Part shown: positions 31,822-39,966 of the stretch, piece by piece
How the letters are laid out: each line of letters begins with the position of its first letter
Position numbering within the stretch: position 1 is the first letter of the stretch
Assembly: GCA_018613035.1 (NCBI GenBank)
Contig: JAGGRA010000012.1
Span: forward strand, 1-56,228
Reading direction: 5' to 3'
Source of the DNA: Pseudomonas sp. ISL-84
GTDB lineage: Bacteria; Bacillota; Bacilli; Bacillales; Cytobacillaceae
DNA length: 56,228 nt
The notes under the pieces: generated by a model
The model's database searches: none
Told to the model about the DNA's origin: nothing
What the model saw: the letters and a program-made list of their open reading frames with translations, nothing else
Translations under genes and position numbers: made by a program

Positions 31822-31909
31822 ACCGGCCTGTTGATTTGGATTCGTTGATAATGATAAATTCGTTGATATAATCCCTGTTTTCGTTGATATACCCTAATTT
31901 TCGTTGATA
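31815..31909. repeat. Element end plus four TTCGTTGATA words at about 20-bp period
   Basis: TCTGTTAAACCGGCCTGTTGATTT matches the left end of the GTTGATT element family. It is followed by TTCGTTGATA at 31841, 31859, 31880 and 31900, spacings 18, 21 and 20. The same word occurs three times at 8789-8839. Confidence 0.7.
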
Positions 31910-32012
31910 AAATTATCTTTAGCTTTGAAAAAGCTTTTAGGCAACCAGCAAGACACCTAAAGTTTACTAAAAAGCATTTTTTGTCCCATATCCTAAAAAA
32001 ATCCCCATAAAA

Positions 32013-32041
32013 CGAAAAAATACGGCCAAAATAGCCGTATT
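32013..32041 (-). terminator. Intrinsic terminator
   Basis: AATACGGC/GCCGTATT arms read leftward into TTTTTTCG, 19 bases after the stop of the gene at 32060. Confidence 0.8.
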
Positions 32042-32059
32042 CCTTCCTAATATATTTAA

Positions 32060-32380
32060 TTATCTGTTCAAAATACCCAATTCTGCAATATTCCTGCGGG
32101 TTTCGTCATCACCCAATTCATAAATTATCCGATATATTCCTTCCATTGTGGCATCATATTTGTGATTTTGAGTTTCTTCTTTATCTTCCGCCAATGGAAC
32201 ATGTGCAAGTTCAAATGTTTTCATATCCGCATCATAATTTTGTCTGATATAATCGGCTAATTTTGCTATTTCTTTATCCGTAGCAAAAATTTTAAACTGC
32301 CAGTCAGCTGCTTCATCTGGTACAGGATATACTTGAGCATTTTCAATATCTATATAATATGGCTTTTTAGCTTGTTCCAT
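32060..32380 (-). CDS. Hypothetical acidic 106-residue protein
   Basis: GAGAGGAG precedes the ATG. The protein is soluble and acidic; it begins MEQAKKPYYIDIENAQVYPV and has a central helix IAKLADYIRQNYDADM and a C-terminal helical part (IYRIIYELGDDETRRNIAEL). No signal, membrane or catalytic motif is seen. It is a single gene with its own terminator and no family is recognised. Confidence 0.65.
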   Translation of the reverse strand: MEQAKKPYYIDIENAQVYPVPDEAADWQFKIFATDKEIAKLADYIRQNYDADMKTFELAHVPLAEDKEETQNHKYDATMEGIYRIIYELGDDETRRNIAELGILNR

Positions 32381-32547
32381 GATTTTATCTCCTCTCTTTC
32401 ATTTATTGGGTATTTACCACAAATGAGTGGACTTTAACCCCCTCCTCTTCATTTTTAGGAGGCATTTTATATTTGCTTTTGGGCATGATATACCTGTGCA
32501 ATTTTAGGAAGGTGGCACATATCATGAATTTTTTCAGGAGGTATACA

Positions 32548-33060
32548 ATGGGTATTTTAAGCGGTAATCCGAAAGACGAGCCGATGCACTATGGCGAGGT
32601 CTATAGTGCCTGGTCTTACTTGTTGGCAGGCAAGGGCATGGCATCAGCCTATCAAACGATGCTTAGCCATTCTGGAGATGAAGACTTGAAGAAATTGCTT
32701 GAAGAAGCGATCCGCCTTTCCAAGCAAGAAGAAGAACAAATCGAGGCACTCTTAAAGGAGAACGGAGTTGGGCTGCCTCCAGCACCGCCTGACCGCCCTG
32801 ATGCATGCGTGAATGATATTCCAGCTGGTGCAAGGTTTATGGATCCTGAAGTAGCTGCCAAATTATCCGGGGATATCGCAGCAGGAATGGTTGGATGCAG
32901 TACAGTTATGGGCCAATGTATTCGTGAAGACATTGCCGCCATGTTTGGTCAATTCCATACGCAAAAAGCTGCACTGGGTGTTAAGGTTCTCCGTATGAAT
33001 AAGGAAAAAGGATGGCTCATTCCTCCTCCGCTTCATCTTCATAAATCGGATAATTGCTAA
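32548..33060 (+). CDS. DUF3231-type ferritin-like protein
   Basis: AGGAGG lies six bases before ATG at 32548, giving 170 residues; a longer frame from 32473 has no ribosome site. The layout fits one half of the DUF3231 (CotF-like) four-helix bundle: MHYGEVYSAWSYLLAGKGMASAYQTML, a long helix LSKQEEEQIEALLKENG, a proline segment GLPPAPPDRPDA, then DIAAGMVGCSTVMGQCIREDIAAMFGQFH. Members are often associated with spores; function is unknown. An inverted repeat (ATGATAT...TGTGC with GCACATATCAT, 32485-32525) just upstream may be an operator. Confidence 0.75.
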   Translation: MGILSGNPKDEPMHYGEVYSAWSYLLAGKGMASAYQTMLSHSGDEDLKKLLEEAIRLSKQEEEQIEALLKENGVGLPPAPPDRPDACVNDIPAGARFMDPEVAAKLSGDIAAGMVGCSTVMGQCIREDIAAMFGQFHTQKAALGVKVLRMNKEKGWLIPPPLHLHKSDNC

Positions 33061-33101
33061 TAAAAAAGCAGAGCGAGAGCTGTACAACTATCAATACTTA
33101 G

Positions 33102-33143
33102 AGAAAAAGAGCAGACCCTATTTTTTAGGGTCTGCTCTTTTTC
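33102..33143. terminator. Bidirectional intrinsic terminator
   Basis: AGAGCAGACCCTA/TAGGGTCTGCTCT arms flanked by A- and T-runs serve the DUF3231 gene and the VOC gene. Confidence 0.9.
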
Positions 33144-33145
33144 CA

Positions 33146-33559
33146 TCATATACGCTTTTTAAAGCTAGGGCTTAATTCACTCCATACATCAAAAAGGTTT
33201 CCGTCCGGATCGGAAAAAACAAAATTTCGGCCTGGATGTCCGCGGTTTTCAATCTCACCTATTTTAACATTTTGTAAAAGAAGCTCTTCATGCAAACCTT
33301 TCAATTGCGCGAGACCATCTACTTCAAAAGTAAGAGAAAAACGCTTGTTACCTTCAGAATCAAAAAAGTTCATGCTCTCTTGTTCAGGAGACTCAACAAG
33401 GAAGAAACTTTGGCTGGCCATATTGATAATGGCCATTTTCCCCTTTTCATCTTTGTAGCTCTCAACGGCTCCGAGTTTATCCGTATACCATTTTAGTGAG
33501 TTACTAACATTTGTAACAGGTATGTAGGCTGTTCCAACCCTTAGCAGCTTTTGTTTCAT
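33146..33559 (-). CDS. VOC (glyoxalase/bleomycin-resistance) family protein
   Basis: GGGGG precedes ATG at 33559, giving 137 residues. Paired VOC half-domains are seen: VGTAYIPVTNVSNSLKWYTDKLG, then FSLTFEVDGLAQLKGLHEEL and the closing FVFSDPDGNLFDVWSE. Metal ligands of the fold would include the Glu/His positions near RFSLTFEV and the end strand, but the exact set is unclear. The substrate is unknown. Confidence 0.85.
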   Translation of the reverse strand: MKQKLLRVGTAYIPVTNVSNSLKWYTDKLGAVESYKDEKGKMAIINMASQSFFLVESPEQESMNFFDSEGNKRFSLTFEVDGLAQLKGLHEELLLQNVKIGEIENRGHPGRNFVFSDPDGNLFDVWSELSPSFKKRI

Positions 33560-33628
33560 TAAAAAATCCCCCTTCAATTAAATTCTCCTATTGTTAATTC
33601 TATCCAAAACTATAAATTCCTTTTTGGT

Positions 33629-33660
33629 TCTGTTAACTTGAGTGTAGATTTCCGCTCCAA
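33629..33660. repeat. Short remnant of the GTTGATT element family
   Basis: TCTGTTAA (33629-33636) followed by GATTTCCGCTCCAAAT (33647 onward) matches the two ends of the family at 46599-46740 with the middle missing. Confidence 0.5.
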
Positions 33661-33707
33661 ATAACACCTGCAAATCAGCTTATAGCTTTAACATAGCCAA
33701 ACACAAA

Positions 33708-33740
33708 AAAGCCCTAGTCTTGAATAAGACTAAGGCTCGT
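33708..33740 (-). terminator. Intrinsic terminator
   Basis: AGCCCTAGTCTT/AGACTAAGGCT arms with a GAATA loop read leftward into TTTTTTGTG, ending the gene at 33747. Confidence 0.75.
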
Positions 33741-33746
33741 TTTTGT

Positions 33747-34025
33747 TTAAGTATATTTACTATCACTAGAATCAGGGGACACCATACCCCCTGCACCGCT
33801 TGAATTGATATCAGGGTCAGCTCCTTCAGGCTGTGATGGAAGTACTTTATTTTTCTTTTGGTTTGGAAGGCCAGAATGCTCCTGGAGATATTTATCATTT
33901 TCCATGATCGTGACAACATGAAAACCTGTTCCACCCAGCTGTTCTTTCAATTGATCAAATACCTTTGTTTGGTCCTTATTCAATTCCTTTTCATCGTATT
34001 GAAGCTCAACGTTAATTGTTTTCAT
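33747..34025 (-). CDS. Hypothetical 92-residue protein with proline/serine tail
   Basis: AAGGAGG precedes the ATG. Residues 1-60 look folded (MKTINVELQYDEKELN, QLKEQLGGTGFHVVTIMEN). Residues 61-92 are disordered and low complexity (PSQPEGADPDINSSGAGG). It is a single gene with its own terminator and has no motif I recognise. Confidence 0.65.
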   Translation of the reverse strand: MKTINVELQYDEKELNKDQTKVFDQLKEQLGGTGFHVVTIMENDKYLQEHSGLPNQKKNKVLPSQPEGADPDINSSGAGGMVSPDSSDSKYT

Positions 34026-34176
34026 GATAGCAACCTCCTTTTTAAAATTATTTTCCCGAATGTCCTTTTCTTAAACTGCAGCAGCATTTAAAATGGTAAA
34101 GTTTTTTTCTATAAACTGTTTATGATACTAAAAATAGGTTATAAGTAAAATAACAACTAGAACGGGAGCTTGATAG

Positions 34177-34314
34177 ATGATTAAGGAAACAGAGTATTTG
34201 GCGTTTATTAAAGAAATTGGTCGTCTGTTTAATGATTATTACACATGCCGTGATGAGAAAATGAAACAGGTTCTCCTGGATGATATCAGACTCATCGGGC
34301 AGGTACTCCATTAA
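34177..34314 (+). CDS. 45-residue small helical protein
   Basis: ATG at 34177 has GGGAG nine bases upstream. The protein MIKETEYLAFIKEIGRLF then DEKMKQVLLDDIRLIGQVLH is two amphipathic helices joined by DYYTC. It lies 99 bases before another small gene on the same strand. The layout is typical of small Bacillus regulatory or spore-associated proteins, but no family is assigned. Confidence 0.5.
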   Translation: MIKETEYLAFIKEIGRLFNDYYTCRDEKMKQVLLDDIRLIGQVLH

Positions 34315-34413
34315 ATCCTCCTTTTGACTAAGGATAAAAATTCCAATTTGTTCATTCCTTCTGGATTTTTGAATATATTAAAGTATGTTGATTCAGATGA
34401 AAGGAGCAGAAGC

Positions 34414-34593
34414 ATGTGGTTTTGGATTCTGATCATCTCCATTCCTATTATAATCCTGGCTATTTTGGAAGAAACGATTCAATTTATCGTTAACCGTAAA
34501 ATTTTTGGGAAAAGTGAAAAACAGTTTAAATTAAAAGAGAACTTCCGGCATGTAAAGAATAAATTTGTGCACAAGAAAAGCCCTTCCCAATAA
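34414..34593 (+). CDS. 59-residue membrane-anchored basic protein
   Basis: AAAGGAG lies seven bases before ATG at 34414; the longer frame from 34324 has no ribosome site. One transmembrane helix (WFWILIISIPIIILAILEE) is followed by a strongly basic cytoplasmic tail (residues about 28-59, ending HKKSPSQ). No family is recognised. Confidence 0.65.
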   Translation: MWFWILIISIPIIILAILEETIQFIVNRKIFGKSEKQFKLKENFRHVKNKFVHKKSPSQ

Positions 34594-34606
34594 GGAAAGG
34601 CTTTTC
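34576..34606. terminator. Intrinsic terminator
   Basis: AAAAGCCCTTCC/GGAAAGGCTTTT arms with a CAATAA loop overlap the last codons of the 59-residue protein gene. Confidence 0.7.
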
Positions 34607-34689
34607 GTCTATAAATGCAGTTTCGGCGGCCTGCCATGAAAAGGCCACCCTTGATCGATCTTAGCTATCCTTTTAGAAATAATAAGAAA

Positions 34690-36822
34690 TTAGGATTCTT
34701 CTATTTCTGTATTCTCTGCTTTTTCTTCGGCGGGCAGTACTTGTTTTCCTCCGGACATCCGCTGCTTTTTCAAAGCAAAATAAGTATCCAAAACCCTTCT
34801 GCCTATTTCATAGTTGGCTGTATGTCCGCTTCGGCCCTGATACGCCCATGGAACAATAACAGACATGGCAATTTCAGGATTGTTATGCGGTGCATAGGCA
34901 ACCAGGCTTAAATTCATCACATCAATTAGGGGATCTCCTTTTTTTCTAAGAGGTCCATCGTAAAAAGCCTCCGCTGTACCTGTTTTTCCAGCCGGAGAAT
35001 AAGGAGCATCAGCAAATCGTCTGTATGCTGTTCCTTCCGGATGCTGCATAACCTGCCTTAATCCTTCTTTCACAGTGCTTAGCTCTCTATCCGTCACATC
35101 GATTGTATTCAGAACAGTTGGCTGAATATCCTTCCAAATTGGCCCTAATTCGCTTTGCACATTAGATGGCTCTCGAATTTCTTTTACAAGGCGCGGCTGA
35201 ATTCGGTAGCCCCCATTCGCAATGGTTGATATATATTGTGCCATTTGCATTGGAGTATAGGTATCATACTGGCCAATTGCAAGGTCAAGCAGGAAGCCAG
35301 GCAACCGAAGCGGACCTTCATACCCTGCCATCTCATTTGGCAAGTCAATGCCAGTCCTGACCCCGAGACCAAACTGACCGAAGGAATCTCTCATATCTTC
35401 AAAGGCCCTTGGATTTTTAAAACCAAGAGGCTGATCATAAGCATATCGTGCATCCGCAATTTCGACAGCTGTTTTAAACATATAAACATTGGAGGAAATA
35501 CGCAAAGCCCTGGTCTCGTTCATGACAGCCTGAAAATTAAACCAGGATTTTTTCACCTGCGGAGTTCCTGCAATTTTCATTGGAGCGTCCAAGAAAGTTG
35601 TTCCTGGAGTAATGGCACCTGTTTTATATCCTGTCAAAACCGTTGCTCCCTTAACTGATGAACCAACATTATATGAGGAGGCGATTGTTCCAAGCGCATA
35701 ATCCTGCAGAACGGTCTTGCCGTCTTTATCTTTGCCGATCATCTTTCCAGCCATCGTCATGACTTCTCCTGTATGGGGATCCATTAACACAACAAATGCA
35801 CGATCCATTAAATAGGTTCCGCCCGTCCGTTTTGCCTTCCATATTTCCTCTTCCAATACTTTTTCCACTGCCCTCTGGAGATCCATATCAATCGTAAGTA
35901 CAAGGTCTTTTCCTCTCTTACCTTCCGAAACCATCTCACTTCCAAGAATTTCACCTTTTTTTGTAATAAGCCGCTCTTTTGATTTTTGTCCATGAAGGAC
36001 ATCCTCATATTGCATTTCAAGATAGCTTTTCCCTACCCGTTCATTTCTGCTGTAATCTCTTGCAAGAAAATAATCCAGCCGCTCCTCAGGAAGCCCCTCG
36101 TTAGAATCTGTAACTTTCCCGAGAACTGTTTGAAGTGTATTGCCAAAAGCATATGTACGATCCCAATCTGTAGTGGTATTGACTCCCGGCAAATATTGCA
36201 GGTTTTCACTTACAGCCGCGTATTCTTCAGGTGTTACACTCTCATTTTTTACAATTTGAGGGGTCATGGCATAGCCGCTTGTAAACTCTCTATAGATTGC
36301 GAGAACCTCAAGATCTTGTTCACTTAGCTGATTAAGATCTTCATCTGTAATTCTTTCAAGCTGCATCTCATAGATTTTTTTATCGGTGAGCTTTTTGTTT
36401 TCAAAAAGCTCCCATTCCTCTTCAGTAATTTTTTCTTTTACAGCTTCAGGATTTCTCATAATCCAAAAATCCTTTTTATCACGTTCCCTTACTTTATCAG
36501 GCTTTTTATCAATCAGCACAGCCAGCCGTTCTGCAACCTCCACCATTTCTTCCTGTTTGGCATTCCGGTTTGTGTACGTAATCGCACTTTTTGGGACATT
36601 ATCAACAATCAGCTGATGATTCCTGTCCAGCATCCTTCCCCTTGGAACCGGGTTGGACACGATAACGTCTTCTGTCCGCTCAACTTCCTTTTTATATGTC
36701 TCACCATTGACAATCTGAACAACACCCAGCCTTAAGATAAGCAATGAAAATAGGATAAAAACTGCAAAGAATAATAAATTGACCCTAAATGGCACATGGC
36801 TTTTCTTTTTCTTTTTTCCCAT
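34690..36822 (-). CDS. pbpA: Class B penicillin-binding protein 2 (PbpA/PbpH type)
   Basis: The 710-residue transpeptidase builds peptidoglycan for cell shape and, in relatives, spore outgrowth. GGGGGGAG precedes ATG at 36822. A lysine-rich cytoplasmic start (MGKKKKKSH) leads into one membrane anchor (about 12-35), then the PBP dimerisation domain with VPRGRMLDRN. The transpeptidase domain has SSVK (active Ser in GSSVKGAT), SSN (RISSNVYMF) and KTGTAE. The C-terminal tail is acidic. Length matches B. subtilis PbpA (716) and PbpH. No rodA or mreBCD is adjacent, as for pbpA in Bacillus. Confidence 0.9.
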   Translation of the reverse strand: MGKKKKKSHVPFRVNLLFFAVFILFSLLILRLGVVQIVNGETYKKEVERTEDVIVSNPVPRGRMLDRNHQLIVDNVPKSAITYTNRNAKQEEMVEVAERLAVLIDKKPDKVRERDKKDFWIMRNPEAVKEKITEEEWELFENKKLTDKKIYEMQLERITDEDLNQLSEQDLEVLAIYREFTSGYAMTPQIVKNESVTPEEYAAVSENLQYLPGVNTTTDWDRTYAFGNTLQTVLGKVTDSNEGLPEERLDYFLARDYSRNERVGKSYLEMQYEDVLHGQKSKERLITKKGEILGSEMVSEGKRGKDLVLTIDMDLQRAVEKVLEEEIWKAKRTGGTYLMDRAFVVLMDPHTGEVMTMAGKMIGKDKDGKTVLQDYALGTIASSYNVGSSVKGATVLTGYKTGAITPGTTFLDAPMKIAGTPQVKKSWFNFQAVMNETRALRISSNVYMFKTAVEIADARYAYDQPLGFKNPRAFEDMRDSFGQFGLGVRTGIDLPNEMAGYEGPLRLPGFLLDLAIGQYDTYTPMQMAQYISTIANGGYRIQPRLVKEIREPSNVQSELGPIWKDIQPTVLNTIDVTDRELSTVKEGLRQVMQHPEGTAYRRFADAPYSPAGKTGTAEAFYDGPLRKKGDPLIDVMNLSLVAYAPHNNPEIAMSVIVPWAYQGRSGHTANYEIGRRVLDTYFALKKQRMSGGKQVLPAEEKAENTEIEES

Positions 36823-37070
36823 GCTGGAATCTCCCCCCTTTATGAACACTATGGCTGTTTTGCAGAGATCCTTCAAAACCTTTTATACTCTGTTAATTTA
36901 TTCCACAAATATTGTAAAATTCCTGCCAGATCATGCACGGAAGTAATGGTTATTGCAGAAACATACCAGGCTATAGTCAAATAAATTTCGAAAAAGAAAA
37001 TTTCATGGTAGGATTTTTAAGATTGCAGTTGAAAATGTTATACGAAGTATTCATTCCAGGAGGGATTATG

Positions 37071-37535
37071 ATGGAAAGATCACAAAAGCTTTTAAACTAT
37101 TTTTTATCGCATCGCAGTGTAACAAATGAACTTGTCGGGAAAATTGAAGCGGCAAATTATGATTACAAACCGACTGAAACAAGCATGCCTGCCGGAAAAT
37201 TAGTCACTCATATGCTCACTTCCTTTTACATGTTTGCAAGAACCGTAAAAGAAGGAAATGGAGCGGTCTTTGGAGAAAAATTGGATGACGTGCCGCAGAA
37301 TCTTTCTGAAGCAGCTGAGACCCTCACAGAAAAGACAAAAGATTTAATATCTTCACTGACAAATGAGGAATTGGAAAGAAGCATTGATATGAAGCAGATC
37401 TTTGGAATGGAATTAACAGGAAGCCAGCTTCTTCAGATTGCCATGGACCATGAAATCCATCATAAAGGCAACTTATTTGTTTATGTTCGTGAGATGGGGC
37501 ATACAGACCTGCCGATGTTCGTAAGCAGAGGATAG
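37071..37535 (+). CDS. DinB-family four-helix protein
   Basis: AGGAGGG lies six bases before ATG at 37071, giving 154 residues. The metal site of the DinB/YfiT fold is visible as His in KLVTHMLTSFYMF and the pair in DHEIHHKGNLFVY. The sequence forms four helices. Family members include thiol-dependent transferases (bacillithiol or mycothiol S-transferases) and DNA-damage-inducible proteins; the exact role here is open. Confidence 0.85.
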   Translation: MERSQKLLNYFLSHRSVTNELVGKIEAANYDYKPTETSMPAGKLVTHMLTSFYMFARTVKEGNGAVFGEKLDDVPQNLSEAAETLTEKTKDLISSLTNEELERSIDMKQIFGMELTGSQLLQIAMDHEIHHKGNLFVYVREMGHTDLPMFVSRG

Positions 37536-37566
37536 GAAAAAGGACGCCCCGGCGGCGTCCTTTTTT
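37536..37566. terminator. Bidirectional intrinsic terminator
   Basis: GGACGCC/GGCGTCC arms (37542-37548 and 37554-37560) flanked by A-run and T-run serve both the DinB-family gene and the SRAP gene. Confidence 0.9.
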
Positions 37567-38236
37567 ATAAACTATTAAGCGGAGAAATCAATTCTGCCAT
37601 CTCATTTTTAGGAGAATTAACTTTAGATGATACCGGATACTTATCCATTTTCTCAGCCGGATAAGGAACTAATAAAGATTTCAAGTATTCAGTGTCATCA
37701 AAGTTGGGATTAAGCCAATCCTCAAAATCGCTTTCTTTTAATATGACCGGCATCCGATCATGGACTTCTTCTGTTACTTCATTAGGGACTGTTGTAATGA
37801 TTGTACAGCTCATTAGGGGATTATCGCCTTTATCCCACATATCCCATACTCCAGCAAAAGCAAAGGGCTCCTCATTCTTTATAATAAATCTGTAAGGCTG
37901 TTTTCCTTCCTCTGTTTTCTTCCATTCATAAAAGCCGTCAGCCGGGATAAGGCACCTTTTGCTTTTAAAAGGTTTTTTAAAACTGGGCTTTGAATCAATG
38001 CCTTCCGCTCTGGCATTAATCATTTTATAGCCAATTTTTTCGTCTTTGGCCCAAAAAGGCACAAGTCCCCACTTCATCTGTTTGCCAATCCGCTGCTCCC
38101 CGCTGCCAATAATCGTTAATATATTCTGGCTAGGTGCAATATTATACCTGGGAACAATCTCGCCCCCTGAATATTCAAATTCAAATGTCATTTGAAGTTT
38201 ATTAATTGTCTCTGTTAAGGTGAAACGCCCGCACAT
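37565..38236 (-). CDS. SRAP domain protein (YedK/HMCES family)
   Basis: The 223-residue protein must start at ATG 38236 (GGAGG upstream) because SRAP enzymes need Cys at position 2: MCGRFTL. That Cys forms a thiazolidine crosslink with abasic sites in single-stranded DNA. Other family residues are the Asn in RYNIAPSQ, NARAEGI, the Glu in GFYEWKK, and the catalytic His in VHDRMPVIL. It protects DNA at stalled forks. It is convergent with the DinB-family gene. Confidence 0.93.
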   Translation of the reverse strand: MCGRFTLTETINKLQMTFEFEYSGGEIVPRYNIAPSQNILTIIGSGEQRIGKQMKWGLVPFWAKDEKIGYKMINARAEGIDSKPSFKKPFKSKRCLIPADGFYEWKKTEEGKQPYRFIIKNEEPFAFAGVWDMWDKGDNPLMSCTIITTVPNEVTEEVHDRMPVILKESDFEDWLNPNFDDTEYLKSLLVPYPAEKMDKYPVSSKVNSPKNEMAELISPLNSL

Positions 38237-38266
38237 TTCATTTACCTCCATTCTAAAACAATCCTG

Positions 38267-39616
38267 TTAGCCAACGATAATTCTCTCTTTAGGATAATGG
38301 TAGTTATCATCGTACTGCTCATGTTTATTGATAAGGAACAAGAAGGATAGGATTCCAATTCTTCCGATAAACATAAGGGCAATAATAACGTACTTCCCGA
38401 ATGTGCTTAGATCAGCAGTAATTCCCATCGACAAACCCGTTGTCCCGAAGGCCGAACATACTTCAAAAATTATTTGCATGAGAGTAAACTTTTCTGATAT
38501 GGATAAAAGAATAACTGCGATAAAACAGAGCCCTACAGCCATCATTGTGACAATGACAGATTTATTTACGTCCTCCTCATGAATCTCTCTTTTGAAGATT
38601 TTAATCGTCTTCTTCCCTTTGGCAAAATGATAAATATGCAAAGCATTAAGAGCGAATGTGGTTGTCCGGACACCTCCCCCTACAGAGCTTGGAGAGGCAC
38701 CAATAAACATCAAAAAGCTAATCACAAGTAAAGTCGGTTCAGAAAATTGGGCAACATCCATTGTCGCCAATCCCCCATTCCTTGTTGTCGAGGATTGAAA
38801 AAACGCATAGAAGAAAGCTTCATGCCACTCTTTACCCTTAAAAAAGTGATTAAATTCCAATAACAGAATCAAAATGGTACCTAAAAGCATTAAAAAGAAA
38901 AAGGTAAGTGTTGTTAATTTCGTATATAGCGTAAACCTGAAGAATTTATCTTTATTAAATAAAAAGGCTTTTAACTCTATTAAAACAGGAAATCCGATTG
39001 CACCAAGAGTAAGTAAAAGAATATTAATCGATTGCACAAAATAGTCATTTGCAAATGGCACAAGCGATGAACCTGTAATATCGAAGCCTGCATTTGTGGT
39101 GGCACTTACAGAGGCGAATGCCCCTTGCAGAAATGCCTCCTGCCAAGTTGGGTAGTAATTAAGAAAATAAAAGCCAAGTATTAATGCGCCAATGAATTCA
39201 ATTGCAAGGATCAAAAGCAGGATTTGTTTGACCAATACAACCAGTCCCGCCAGATTGGTCTGATTTTGATCGATCATAATCAAGCGCCTCTCTTTAAGGC
39301 CAATCCTTTTCCTGACTACCAGCCATAGAAAGGTTCCAAGTGTCATAATGCCAATACCGCCAAACTGAAGAATGAACATTAAAAAGAAAATACCCGTGGT
39401 ACTGAATGTATCTACTGTTGACACAACGGATAGCCCAGTTACACTTACTGCACTAACCGCAGTAAACAAGGCATCTGTAAAAGTCCAGGTCATCCCAGGT
39501 TTATGAGCGACAGGCAAACTTAATAAAACAACAGAAATCGATACTGCGACAACATAGAAAGAAACGATTAGCTGTGTTGGTGTTAAAGCATTAATTTTTT
39601 CCTTAATCCAGTTCAT
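38267..39616 (-). CDS. ktrD: TrkH/Ktr potassium transporter membrane subunit
   Basis: The protein of about 449 residues has four MPM repeats whose selectivity-filter loops are readable: SAVSVTGLS, SATTNAGFD, SSTTRNGGL and SAFGTTGLS. The gating-loop region FMFIGASPSSVGGGVRTTT is present. It takes up K+ with help of Na+ and a KtrC/A RCK ring. No ktrA or ktrC gene is adjacent, as for stand-alone ktrD in B. subtilis; ktrB is the alternative name. ATG at 39616 (MNWIKEK) is the likely start; the ribosome site is weak. Confidence 0.85.
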   Translation of the reverse strand: MNWIKEKINALTPTQLIVSFYVVAVSISVVLLSLPVAHKPGMTWTFTDALFTAVSAVSVTGLSVVSTVDTFSTTGIFFLMFILQFGGIGIMTLGTFLWLVVRKRIGLKERRLIMIDQNQTNLAGLVVLVKQILLLILAIEFIGALILGFYFLNYYPTWQEAFLQGAFASVSATTNAGFDITGSSLVPFANDYFVQSINILLLTLGAIGFPVLIELKAFLFNKDKFFRFTLYTKLTTLTFFFLMLLGTILILLLEFNHFFKGKEWHEAFFYAFFQSSTTRNGGLATMDVAQFSEPTLLVISFLMFIGASPSSVGGGVRTTTFALNALHIYHFAKGKKTIKIFKREIHEEDVNKSVIVTMMAVGLCFIAVILLSISEKFTLMQIIFEVCSAFGTTGLSMGITADLSTFGKYVIIALMFIGRIGILSFLFLINKHEQYDDNYHYPKERIIVG

Positions 39617-39781
39617 TTGGCTCACCAATTCATTATGTCTTTGAAATACCCTTACGATAAATCAAAATATGTAATCCTGCAAGTTAAAATTTTTTCCGGT
39701 TTTTTACTGAAGACATTAATCTATTTTGCAGGATGGAGCATATTAAAACTGTTGAGCACTTTATTTAAAGGAGGATTTGAC

Positions 39782-39937
39782 ATGACAAAACAAGGCAGAC
39801 AAAATGCAAACCAAACGAGAGAACAAATTGAAAAGCAGGATAAAAGAAATGATATTGAGCTAGGAAGCGAGTTCCAGATCGGGAACAATAACTCCCAAAG
39901 CCAGAAGAAAAGCGGAAAACAAATTAACAAGAAGTAA
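39782..39937 (+). CDS. Small acid-soluble-spore-protein-like peptide (possible gamma type)
   Basis: AAAGGAGG precedes ATG at 39782. The 51-residue protein is Gln/Asn/Lys rich with no aromatic core: TKQGRQNANQTREQIEKQ, then a GSEFQIG segment resembling the GSEFA repeats of gamma-type SASPs, and a KKSGKQINKK tail. Gamma SASPs are amino acid stores in the spore core and usually have two repeats; this one has a single unit. It is divergent from ktrD. Assignment is by composition and one motif only. Confidence 0.55.
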   Translation: MTKQGRQNANQTREQIEKQDKRNDIELGSEFQIGNNNSQSQKKSGKQINKK

Positions 39938-39941
39938 TATG

Positions 39942-39966
39942 GAATCCCCCGGTTATGGGGGATTCA
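39942..39966 (+). terminator. Hairpin after the SASP-like gene
   Basis: GAATCCCCC/GGGGGATTC arms around GGTTAT form a strong stem directly after the stop codon; no T-run follows, so termination efficiency is uncertain. Confidence 0.5.

Noticed and set aside
31841..31909. CRISPR array
   Set aside because: The repeated word is only 10 bp with 8-11 bp spacers, far below CRISPR dimensions, and no cas gene is present.
36933..37070. N-terminal extension of the DinB-family protein
   Set aside because: The added region has no start signal and no family similarity; AGGAGGG sits directly before the ATG at 37071.
39738..39764. Sigma-G promoter for the SASP-like gene
   Set aside because: A GCATA and a CACTTTA are present but 14 bp apart, too short for the usual forespore promoter spacing.
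39629..39781. c-di-AMP (ydaO-type) riboswitch upstream of ktrD
   Set aside because: The gap is only about 150 bases and holds the divergent SASP-like promoter; no conserved ydaO core or terminator pair is visible.
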